Source: Sphaerosporella brunnea
Taxonomy: Eukaryota; Ascomycota; Pezizomycetes; Pezizales; Pyronemataceae
Direction: 5' to 3'
Assembly (NCBI GenBank): GCA_008704415.1
Contig: VXIS01000320.1
Coordinates: forward strand, 1-55,110
Length of the DNA: 55,110 nt
The notes below the pieces were generated by a model. The model had not been told where the DNA came from, ran no database searches, and saw nothing but the letters and a program-made list of their open reading frames with translations. A program made the translations under genes and the position numbers. Shown here piece after piece: positions 10,419-20,231 of this stretch. Every line of letters begins with the position of its first letter. Position 1 is the stretch's first letter.

Positions 10419-12040
10419 TCGTCGGAATCTTCGAGCGAAAACGGGCGAGCGAGAGTACGCTTGGTAGTCTCCATGATGACAGGCTTACTGAGCTGCGGCC
10501 GCCTCGGAGAGAGACTCGGAATCTCCACCTGCAGAACCGGTTTGTTGCTGCGGGTCATTCGATGCAGCCCCTCTTTCCGCATCTCTCCATTAAGCATCTC
10601 CGCACACTGGCGGTCGTTGTTTTCCTGCTGTTGCTTGGCGTCGGACGGATCATCGACAAGGGGTAGCGCAAGATCGCGTTTCTCTTGCCATACCATGATG
10701 TTGTTGTAATGCTTCCGAATAGCCCCTCTAAAGTAATCATTAATAAGAGAATACAGTCTAATTAGATAGAAAACCGTACTCATCTACGTAAGAAATAGCT
10801 TCTGGTAGAAGTTTCCCCAAAGCTTCAGTTACAGCACTCATATCGCTACTCCTGGCTAAGGCAAAGTAGCCGAACCGGTTTTCCCTATTTCCCTCAAAGA
10901 TGAGTGCAAACGAACTTGGCCCGACCTTCAATTGGAGCAGCTTGTTCCACTCGACAGGCCACTCATTTCCATCCCTCATGACTTTGATGGCCTTATTAGT
11001 AATGACCAATTCAAGTGCACCATCTTTCGACGAATCCACTTGATCGGTTCCAAATTGGAAGGTTGAAAGCTTCCACCCTGTTAGCTTTCGAGACACCAGC
11101 TTGCCTTTCTGCGCGTTCCTACGAGTTGACGTCTTGGTGGATACATATTTCAATGCGCTGCTCACGTTGTCGTCGTATCTCTTTGGTTCTCTTCCTTTTT
11201 AAAGCGTGGGGGAAGCTGAAGTTGTCTGTACTGGTCGTCATCGTCGGACGAGGGGTCTAGATGGACGCTCTTCTTGGCTTGTGCCGCTGCCTGCGCCTGT
11301 TTACTCCTTCCAATTCCGGCACCCATCCCGGTGCGCTGCTTCGTCCGAGCGGGCCTTTTTTCCTCATCAGAGAACGTTGATGCAGGTTCGAACCCAGAGA
11401 CACAACGCTTCTTGGCCTGCTCAGCCTGTAGTTGCTCAACTTCTTGTATACTCGTTTGCTGGCGTTTTCGGCTTGTGTTTGACGAGCCATGAAGGGTATT
11501 TCTGGGCCTATGGTAACCGCTCTACTAGCGTAGTCAAATGAGTAACGACCTGGTGGGAGCGCGCGAAGGTGGATCGGTGGGTGGGAGGTGGATCGGTGGG
11601 TGGGAGGTGGATCGGTGGGTGGGAGGTGGATCGATGGGTGGGAGGTGGGGAACCTACCAGAACCGCTGTGCCGCTCATGGTGTTACGGCGATCGCTAAAA
11701 GGTGGGCCGATAATATCTTGTTCATCTACATGGCCCGTGGTCCTATGTCAAAAATCAGTATTGCAAGTCGCCGGTTTGTAACATGGTGATGTGTGTACCG
11801 ACGCGTAAGGGAGATATCTCTCTTCTTTCGCCCCGCGTTGACCCAGGCTGATGTTATTCACCTGGGGAGAGACAACATGGATTTGTTCAGTTTTGTGCGG
11901 ACAAGGGGTGAATCTTGTTACTGTTCACTGACCGGTGGTCGTGTGCTGGTGATTGATGTTCGTCGCGGCTGTTCCTCGTCGTCAATGGGATCGTCTTCTA
12001 GTTCCCGCGGGGGCTTCCCATCACCAAAACCCCGGGGCAT
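10325..12040 (-). pseudogene. Ulp2-like gene, right copy (axis-truncated and frameshifted)
   Basis: Mirror of 8690-10418: exons about 12040-11933, 11861-11803, an exon mirrored to 9000-9084, about 11521-10780, and 10727-10325. One A is missing from a four-A run in exon 4 (T run 11182-11184 on the plus strand), which breaks the frame near residue 197. The tail across the spacer differs from the left copy (FDHRGGSGFGCK instead of LQPKPLPPRW) because the spacer is not palindromic, yet both end in the same VGTVSLSL. The frameshift may be a sequencing error rather than a mutation. Confidence 0.6.
10352..10391. other. 40-nt spacer at the palindrome axis
   Basis: Last paired bases are 10351 (end of GTTCCAAC) and 10392 (start of GTTGGAAC). 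The 40 nt between them are not self-complementary overall, although they contain CCGCGG. Read in the left-hand gene's frame they continue plausibly as protein (LQPKPLPPRW), so the spacer is probably single-copy genomic sequence that followed the gene before the fold-back. It does not look like a sequencing adapter. Confidence 0.9.
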
Positions 12041-12483
12041 AGCTTGGTCTCGTGCAGCGGATAATTGGTATTTGGGTTGGTGGTTGTTGCGATGGGTGGC
12101 GTGGTTGGTAGTTGGTGGTGGTGGTGGTGATGCACTGGAGAATTCAAGGACGAGGGGTTCGCATGGGGGGGGGGTTGAAGTTGAAAGAGCAAGCAAGATC
12201 ACAAAAGACGGCAGTTTGCAGAGCTGCGTGTTGCTGTTGTGGTTGCTGCTGGCTGGCTGCCGTTGGAGGGGGTTTGATTTTGAGCAAGAGCAAGCAACGC
12301 AGGTGATGACGCTGGTGTGGGTCGCTCTCTTCTCTTCGGCGTCTCCTCCTCTTGTCGGATCGTCTCTCTCTGACAAGGGTTCGCGATCGTGCAGCAACTG
12401 GCCGGGGATCCCCGCGAAGTGCAGCTCTAGTTGCTCCACTCTGGCTGTGGCTAATGCTGAACGCGGCACTGTGGCTGAGCAGC

Positions 12484-13585
12484 GATGCTACCAAAGTGCG
12501 ATCACATGTCTACACCAGTGTCTGAGATCTGGACGCGTTGTGATGACAGCGAAAGCTACCCGCCCTCGGAAATCTTAACGACACGACATACAATAGTCTG
12601 CATGAAGGAAGATAGGCATACCTCCTATTCACGCCCGCGTGAATCACAACCCACAACAGCAAAGAAAAATCTGTCAGCTACGTAATTCTACGACACCCCA
12701 CACCGATGCAGATTAATACCACGATGCTTGGAGCTGCCGTGCTGGCACGCGCTGTGCCTGTTGTCCGCACTCCGCAACTGCCTACCGGCCGCCTCACTAC
12801 AAGCTGCACTCGACAACGAGCAGCTATGCTTCTACATCGAACGATATGACTGCAGCGGAATTCCAAAAGGCGCCTCTACTTCGCCGTAAGCATCGACAAT
12901 CACACTGTAGCCAGCATTGAGCCGGAGTATTTTGCTGACCAATAGCAGGTGACGCAATCCGGTGGTTCCTTCGACGTCGACTACAAAGTGACGTGCCCGC
13001 CGAAACAACAAGTGATCCGTGACACGGGAACAGCAAGGAGCAGACGCATGGGTGCGTGACTCGTGTTTGCACGGCGGAACGAGATCGGTGGAGTACTCGT
13101 TCTGCTTCGACAACATGACATGTCCACTTTCGCCGACAAGATGTCAGACTGTCGCAATTGACGGAAAAAGGCTGATCGAGGACAGAAGAGAAAGCCGAGC
13201 TTCGCGAATCAAAGCAGGGAACACATCGCCGGAACACCTCTCCTCACTCGAGAGCGTCCCATTTTACACTTTCGGTCCAACTCTCGCTAGCCGATTTGGA
13301 CCCGCAACAAACAAATAGCTTCCGCACCGTGAGAACCGTAACACTTAGCAGCCAGTCCGCTCCAGCCGAGTCTCGTATCTTCAACCTTCCGGTGATCGAG
13401 TCGTTGATGATGTGTGACCATGTCGTGCTTCGAGGTGCTTTGTGGATACGCTCTCTTCTTGCCAGGGTGCAGAGTAGTGAGATCCCCCTTCCCCACGCCC
13501 TGCGCCCTCTGTTTGCCGTTGGTCGACTACCGCGTGTGATGTTGGGTGGCCTTGGGGTCTTGCATCACCCTGATTATGCTGAAGC
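12484..13585 (+). other. Noisy, insertion-rich segment of the right arm
   Basis: Aligned by eye to left-arm 7240-8250 (reversed), this stretch carries small insertions, deletions and substitutions every few bases, with a net gain of about 90 bp, while sequence on both sides is nearly identical to the left arm. The changes are not C-to-T biased, ignore codon phase, and hit coding, intron and promoter sequence alike. This is the pattern of uncorrected single-molecule reads. Confidence 0.8.
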
Positions 13586-13605
13586 GTACTCTAGGCTATG
13601 TTTGA
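12706..13605 (+). pseudogene. p24 family gene, right copy, unreadable
   Basis: Counterpart of 7219-8027. The start (ATGCAG in place of ATGCGA), splice sites and the end of the last exon (GCTATGTTTGA at 13595-13605) can still be recognised, and islands such as VEYSFCFDN survive. There are many frameshifts and no continuous frame. Given the error pattern, it is more likely badly called sequence of an intact gene than a true pseudogene. Confidence 0.75.
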
Positions 13606-14105
13606 ACGGAACGTGCATTTTTTTTGCCCTGTTGTGGTTCTCGTTGTTTGCGCTGCAGCAGATTGTGTTAACATCAATGGAGTTGTGATTTGGAAGCGTT
13701 GGCCGTTCGTTGTGATTGGGCGTTTTCTCTCTATCCCTGTTGTGCATGCATGAATCACGAAATATCATTTGGAATGTGAATTTGGTGCTGAGGCTTCTTC
13801 TTTCAAGCTTGTATTGTTTGTATCGAATGAGGCGTGATCTAGGGCTAAATCTGTCACAGGAATGGGAATTTAATATTGGCCGATTATGCACATTCCTTCC
13901 ACATGAGACCGGATGGAACAACGAAACAAGGTCCTCGATCCATATTTATCAACCACCCATTCTCGCACTTGCGTCCGATTGCTCAAGAAGGCAGTAGCAC
14001 CAAAGTCTTTATTCCCCTCTCAATCCACCCGGCTTTGTCCCAACCTCGATAAAACCACCCCATGAGCCGTGAAACTTCCCATCATCGACAACAGTAACCG
14101 CAACA

Positions 14106-16175
14106 ATGACCTGCGAACGCTGTTCACCTTCCCCCGAACAGCCCAGTGCTCTCCCCGCCATCGATAGCTCTTCCACCTCCGTCGAACCCATCACCACCCC
14201 CATCCCCAGCCCCACCCCCATCACTGAGGAAAAAACCGAGCCCGCTCCCGCTCCCGCTGACTGCGATGGCTGCAGCCAGCCCGACTGCAATCCTGGAACT
14301 CCGGAGGACTCCAACCTGACCGTCCCCACCGAAGCCATTACCAGCCCCACCACCACCAACCCCATCGCTACCCCTCAAACAACCCCGGGGCCCGCATCCC
14401 CTCCTTTTCGTGACTGTCAGGCGTCTAGCTGCAATTTTGGAACGCCGGCTGCAACCGAATCTTTATGGCACGACTCATCGCCTGTGGCTGAGCAAAAGAA
14501 ACCCGAGTGCCCTCCCACCAGTACGTGTTCAGACTGGCGGTGTAGCCGACAAAACACGCCCGAGTCCGCGCTTGCCTACCGTGGCGGCGGTCGTGACGGC
14601 GGTAACCTCCCGGGAACGGATAGTTTTGTAACTCCTGAATCAGCTAGTTACAGCCTTTGCAGCCTTTGTGATTTTGACAAGACAGACAGCGATGTCAACA
14701 GCTACCAGGACGATGAAGAAGGGGAAGAGGAGAATCATGAGTCCTCCGATGAAGATGATTCTCCCTACCTGTTCACCCCAGACCCTCCTGAAGTCGGCGC
14801 CCAGCAGCCATTCGCAAAGTTCCAAAAGCAGGTGCCGGTACTTATCAGAGACCTGAACCTTGGACACACGGGGTCCGCGCAGATCGAAGATCTCGGAGGG
14901 CGGTCTCACCGGATCCTTGGTATCCGCTATCCCAAACGCCAACACGGCAAGTCCAAGGGGCAGCAATACCAACTCCCGATGATCCTGCGCATTCCCCGGA
15001 AATCAAAAATGTGGACCACCTGTGAAGGCGTCAACAAAAACATCCAGCACGAAGTCGCGGTACTGAATTTTCTGAGACAGCTGCCGTTGGCTTCAAATAT
15101 CATTCCGACACCCATCTGGTTCGCATATGATTGCACGCCCAACAATGAGATGAGGCTGCCGTACATCCTGGTCGAGTGGTATGAGGATGTCCTCCGGAAT
15201 TGCGATAAATGGAAGACGAAGCTGAAAACTAGATTCGAGCTGTGTGAACAGCTCGTCGACTTGTTGACGGCTCAGGAACAGATCCGCTTCCCGGAAGCAG
15301 GGAAGTTGGTCAGCGCCTGGGATCTCCCAACTACCTATGTCATGTCCCCAATGCAGAACTTTTCTTCGGATGAGGATCCTCCCACCTCTGTCAAGCTGGT
15401 GGGGTTGGGCTCCGGCGTTCGAGTCCCCACACAGAAGAACCTGAAGGGGATATTCCAGTCGCTGATCAAAGGGTGGCCTCTGCGAGAGAGCAAGTGGTTC
15501 CTGACGTCCTACGACCACATCTGGGATAAACTCCGCGTCGTGGCCGAGGAAATGGATGGCCTTCGTTTCTTCGACCAGTTTGGCGATTACGTCGGGCCTT
15601 TCTCGACGGACTTGCCTGAAAGGATGGTGTTGTGGCATGGAGACCTGGAGCCCAGGAATTTGGCCTTCCATTGGGGCCCCGCGATCGAATCTACCAATTC
15701 GGAGCAGCTGTATATTTCCGGCATGACAAAGTGGGACGATGTTTTAGCTTTACCTCCTGTGTTAGCGAGACGCCCGCCCATGTGGTTGTGGAAGCCAAAC
15801 ATTGAGGAAGAAATGGGCGAGGAGTGGGATGGCGACGTTGATGCACTTCCTGACCGGCCGACCCTGTCTGCGGAAGATATCAGGGTCAGGGATATGTTTA
15901 TCCTTAGGATTGAACAAACACTGCCGGGATACACGAAGGATGCGTTTGGGCCCAGGGGAAGGTGGTTGCGGAGGTTCTTTGAGATCATCAGACACGGCTT
16001 TTTGTTGACGAAACATGTCAAGAGGGCGGGAAAGTTCTTGGAGGACTGGGAAGAGTACAAGGAGGAGTTTTGGCCCATCGGCTTGCCGAAGAGTGAGACT
16101 CCGTTTTGGAGAGATCTGAGCGACGAGCATGAACAGGCGGAGTTGGCCAAGCTTGAAAATATGCAGCTGTTTTAG
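14106..16175 (+). CDS. APH-like phosphotransferase domain protein (right copy)
   Basis: Same protein as 4648-6762 but beginning at the second in-frame ATG (689 aa). The first ATG (14062) is followed by GAAAC where the left arm has GAAAAC, which puts it out of frame. From 14106 onward the translation matches the left copy, including WHGDLEPRN. Confidence 0.8.
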   Translation: MTCERCSPSPEQPSALPAIDSSSTSVEPITTPIPSPTPITEEKTEPAPAPADCDGCSQPDCNPGTPEDSNLTVPTEAITSPTTTNPIATPQTTPGPASPPFRDCQASSCNFGTPAATESLWHDSSPVAEQKKPECPPTSTCSDWRCSRQNTPESALAYRGGGRDGGNLPGTDSFVTPESASYSLCSLCDFDKTDSDVNSYQDDEEGEEENHESSDEDDSPYLFTPDPPEVGAQQPFAKFQKQVPVLIRDLNLGHTGSAQIEDLGGRSHRILGIRYPKRQHGKSKGQQYQLPMILRIPRKSKMWTTCEGVNKNIQHEVAVLNFLRQLPLASNIIPTPIWFAYDCTPNNEMRLPYILVEWYEDVLRNCDKWKTKLKTRFELCEQLVDLLTAQEQIRFPEAGKLVSAWDLPTTYVMSPMQNFSSDEDPPTSVKLVGLGSGVRVPTQKNLKGIFQSLIKGWPLRESKWFLTSYDHIWDKLRVVAEEMDGLRFFDQFGDYVGPFSTDLPERMVLWHGDLEPRNLAFHWGPAIESTNSEQLYISGMTKWDDVLALPPVLARRPPMWLWKPNIEEEMGEEWDGDVDALPDRPTLSAEDIRVRDMFILRIEQTLPGYTKDAFGPRGRWLRRFFEIIRHGFLLTKHVKRAGKFLEDWEEYKEEFWPIGLPKSETPFWRDLSDEHEQAELAKLENMQLF

Positions 16176-16927
16176 ACTTTGTTGTGTTGCTAGATTTGGG
16201 AAGAGTTCGGTGGAATGGAATTTGGTTTGCTGTGTTCAACATGGTAGAATTATGCATCGGTATCTCACAGGAAATGTTTTTCATGATTTTTCCGAGTGAC
16301 ACCCCATGAAGCGGAGACATGTAACCAGTGCGTGAGTTTGTCACTAACGAGGTAGTGAGTGAGAACCAGTGAAGATGGGCTTATTTTTGCGTTTGGGGAA
16401 CCTCATGCGCCGGCGCCCTCAACCTTTCTCGCAACCTCACCGCCCTTATATAATTGCCCATGCCGGTTCCTCCTCATTATTCTCGTACTCCTTTTCAAGT
16501 TCCATCAGTTTTGAGGCTCATCCTGTACCTGATACCAGCTCTGTGGCCGCATGCTGGCATGGATGTACGAAAGCTTGTGCGCTTTCTCAGCGGTTTCTCT
16601 GCTTGCCGTGGACCAAATTCCTGGTAGAAAATGCCCCCTCAGAGGGCACAAACTCTGAGAGTGTGTGCAAAAGGCGAAGAGCCACCTCTGCAAGCACGGA
16701 AGCTCCTCCTAAAAGGAGATGGATAGTTACTTGGCAAAAAGGTGTGCACGGTCCTTAAGAGAATAGGGTGCGTTGATGTTGCTCTATCTTTGGTGAACCC
16801 AAGCTTTTTATACATGCTTATATACTTCAGAAAACAAACATATTGTAGCAGCCTTCGTTAGGCAACGGTAATTCTCGACCCCCTACGCGTAAGTTGTCGG
16901 AACACAGCTCCGCTTCAGACCACAACC
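16176..16927. other. Intergenic (mirror of 3896-4647)
   Basis: A TATATAA box at about 16446 precedes a doubtful 129-codon plus-strand frame (16369-16758) with no family resemblance. No gene is called. Confidence 0.4.
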
Positions 16928-17543
16928 ATGCGCTCCACCGCATTCCGCCCGTTCCTATCCCGCCGGGTCTTTTCGACCGCGCCTCCCCCGCCTCCCCCGC
17001 CACCCGCCAAACTTCCGCGCAAGCTCTCACGCTACGCAGCTCTCTTCGCCGGCAAACCCGTGTCGTACATAACATCATTCCTGATCCTCCACGAGCTCAC
17101 CGCCATCATTCCGGTCGGCGGCATCTTCTGGTACATCCATACCACGTCATGGGTCCCGCCCGGCATCTCGCAGGAGGTCGTGACGCAGAAAATGGAGTCG
17201 CTGCAGCGCTGGAGTGAGAAGAAGGGCTACGGATGGTTCCGCGGGGATAAGGGCGCGAGGATACTGCTGGAGTAAGTCCCTGACTCTCCCCACCCCTAGT
17301 GGGAGGGGAGCTGATGCATGCTGTAGACTGGGGACAGCGTATGCAGTCGTCAAACTCGCGATGCCCGCACGCATTGCAGCGAGTGTAGCGGCGGCGCCAT
17401 GGTTTGCGCGGAGGGTGGTGGAGCCCGTTCGAGCATGGGGCGCGCGCAGGTGGAAATTCGCAACGGCGGGCGCGGTGGGGATTGCGGCGGCGGCCGTCGG
17501 GGCTGGTCAGTATTTTGGGGGTAAGCAGATAGAAAAGGAGTGA
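16928..17543 (+). CDS. DUF1279 / FAM210-type mitochondrial membrane protein (right copy)
   Basis: Exons 16928-17271 and 17327-17543, separated by a 55-nt intron in phase 2. The 186-aa product has the same presequence, Pro run and DUF1279 blocks as 3280-3895. The reading frame is intact. Confidence 0.85.
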
Positions 17544-17785
17544 CGGCGGGATTGTGTGTCTTTTTTTTTATTTTCCGATACCTACCATTTGATGGCTCTC
17601 TCTTCTATTTTGTCATCCGCGGAGGCTTTCTCATCTCTGCTCTTCCACGCTCGGGAATCGGCTCTCGGCCCTTGCAAATGAAGTCCCTTTGCTCGCTTTG
17701 CCCCACCTCCCGCTCTGCTTAGAGTAGACGTCATCTCAGCACCTCAACACCATCGCAACAAGCAACCACACCAACAATATACAAT

Positions 17786-18840
17786 ATGTCTACCGGTCCC
17801 GAAACTCTGCGAGTGGGCTACGTGCCCGGTCAGTAGCACTATCTTCCACTGCTAAAATTCGACTGGCAAATAATAATAACAAAAAAAAACAAAAAAAAAA
17901 AACAGAACACTTCTCCACGCCTCTTTTCTTCGCGCAAAACAAAGGCTTCTTCGCGGACCGGCACCTGAACGTGGAGCTCCTGCCGTACCCCTCCGGCACC
18001 GGCGCTATGGCCAAATCGCTGGAATCCGGCGACCTCGACGTCGCCATCGGCCTGACTGAGGGCTGGATCGCGGCCCTGGGCAAGGGTGCCGACGCCTTCA
18101 AGCTGGTGGGGAAGTACGTGGACACGCCGCTGTGCTGGGCGATTTCGACGGGAGGCCAGCGGGGCGACATGGTCGACGCGCAGAGCCTTGCCGGCGGAAA
18201 GAAGCTGGGAATCAGCAGGGTCGGCAGCGGAAGCTACGTTATGGGCTACGTGCTGGCGGACCAGCAGGGCTGGCTGAACACCGAGCAGGAGCCGTTCGAT
18301 TGGGTTGTGTTGAATGACTTTAAGAACTTGAGGGATGCCGTCAACAAGGATCATGCCCAGGGGAAAGAGGCGGATGCGTTCATGTGGGAGCATTTTACCA
18401 GCAAGTGCGTGTTCTGTCTGAGGGGATTCAAGGGCGGAGGCTGATCTGAAAACACGGACAGGAAGTACTACGACTCCAACGAAATCAAACGTATTGGCGA
18501 GATCTACACCCCGTGGCCGTCGTGGCACATCGTCGCCCACAGCTCCGTGAGCAAGAATGTGGGCAGCGTAGCCACGCTGCGCGCTTTCCTGAAGGGTCTC
18601 GACGAGGGCGTCAAGTACTTCAACACGCACCGCGACGAGGCTGTGGACTACATCGCCAACAACCTGGACTACACCGCCGAGGATGCTAGAGAGTGGTTGA
18701 AGACGGTCGAGTTCTCGAAGGATTGTATGAAGGTTGAGCCGAATGTTGTCGACAAGACGGTCGAGATTCTGAAGAAGGCGGGTGTCATCAGGGGTGACGA
18801 GTTCCCAGCTAAGGGTATGGTTCTGGACTTGCACACGTAG
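17786..18840 (+). CDS. Ca3427-like type-2 periplasmic-binding-fold protein (right copy)
   Basis: Exons 17786-17828, 17906-18404 and 18462-18840 (306 aa), identical in structure to the left copy. Intron 1 carries A9 and A12 tracts directly before its CAG acceptor. Intron 2 is 57 nt. The gene is head-to-tail with the DUF1279 gene 243 bp upstream. Confidence 0.86.
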
Positions 18841-20231
18841 AACAGACAGACATGGACTGTACTCGAATTGAGTGCTTTCAATGGGCATTACTCCTAGTTT
18901 CATTGGAAAAGATATCTCAACCAAACCGAACAGGCCGTGAAATGACCACGCTCGGGGTACAATCTTCGGCGCTAATTGAATGACGCAAACCCATGCATTC
19001 AAGCACACAATCTCACTTGGAGGGATTTTCCATGAGTGACCGAAAGTAGAATGCAATTTCGTTCCAAGCTGCTTATTTGTGTGCCCTGCTGTTGGGTATC
19101 TATCTGGGAGAACAGTAGACGTGTGTACCGGAGTCAAGAGTCCTGAATTCTTGGGGAGAACGGGTCATGAGCTTGGTCGCCTGGCTGGTGGCATGGTGAT
19201 TGGGAGATACCATTTCAGGAACTTGAAGTAGCGCCCGCCGCCGCCGCCGCCACCGCCGGCGGAGGCAGGCGAGAAACCGGATTCCAGGAGCAAATCACGC
19301 ACTCGAGTGATTCTAAATGAAGGGCATGTTTTAACGTCAACATCGAAATCTGGCGATGGGTGCTTTGGGACGGCCCCGAGAAATCGGAAATGGGCTGCGT
19401 GGCTCAGTGACTATTCCGCACCATTTTGATCGAAGTCTGAATATCAAGTTTTTCAGTAAGTAGGAGACTGAACCGAATCGGTGATTTCCCTCTCTGGGGG
19501 ATAATAAACGAGAAGAGAAGATCCGTCAGCGACCACCAGAAAATCGCCCCATTCGGACGTCCCTGCATCCTGCTCGCGAGAGCTGCGGATATGTCAAAAA
19601 TGGAAACGATACCGAGAAACCCGAGGGATCATGGCGACGACGTCGACGTCCACAGAAGTAAAGAGCTTCTTGGTCAGCCTTAGACGGCGTTGATGGCTAA
19701 GGGGGGAAGGAGACGGCAGCCCAACGTGATGTCGCTGAGTAATCGCGCGTCGCTGAGTAAGCGCACCTCACGTGATATTCTCGTGACCCCTGAAGTAAAG
19801 AGCTCCCATAGAAAGAAATTTCAGAAAAAGCAAGACACATCCACCGTTTTAGAGGACTCGGGTACAGCGTTAAGTCGGGTGCTCCCCGAGCAAACAGCAA
19901 CTGGCAACGCCACTACGATTGCTGCTAGAACTTTGTGAAGCTGGGGGTGGCATTGTAGGCCTCCCTAGAGCCTTTTTGAGTGTTTTGAAGAAAAAATACT
20001 GACTTCTTCGTGAACGACAAAGGTCTTGGCATTGTTTGGTTGTATGGAGGAAAGAAGTCGGGTGCTCTTTGCATGTGTGTAACGGCACCCGAATTACCCT
20101 TGTACCCTAGTACGCCTCCACAAGAAACATCAATCGCCAGGTATCAAATACCTATCAGCCATGTATCGCAACCCCAAATCAACGCATCCATCCCTTCTCA
20201 GTTCGCGCGCTTCTTTCATGTATTTAATACG
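18841..20231. other. Intergenic (mirror of 592-1982)
   Basis: No gene is recognised. It holds the GCC/GGC simple repeat at about 19233-19268 and short frames without coding character. Confidence 0.5.

Noticed and set aside
12484..13585. RIP (repeat-induced point mutation) of the duplicated p24 gene
   Set aside because: RIP gives C-to-T and G-to-A changes without indels over the whole duplicate; here indels dominate and only 1.1 kb of a 10-kb repeat is affected.
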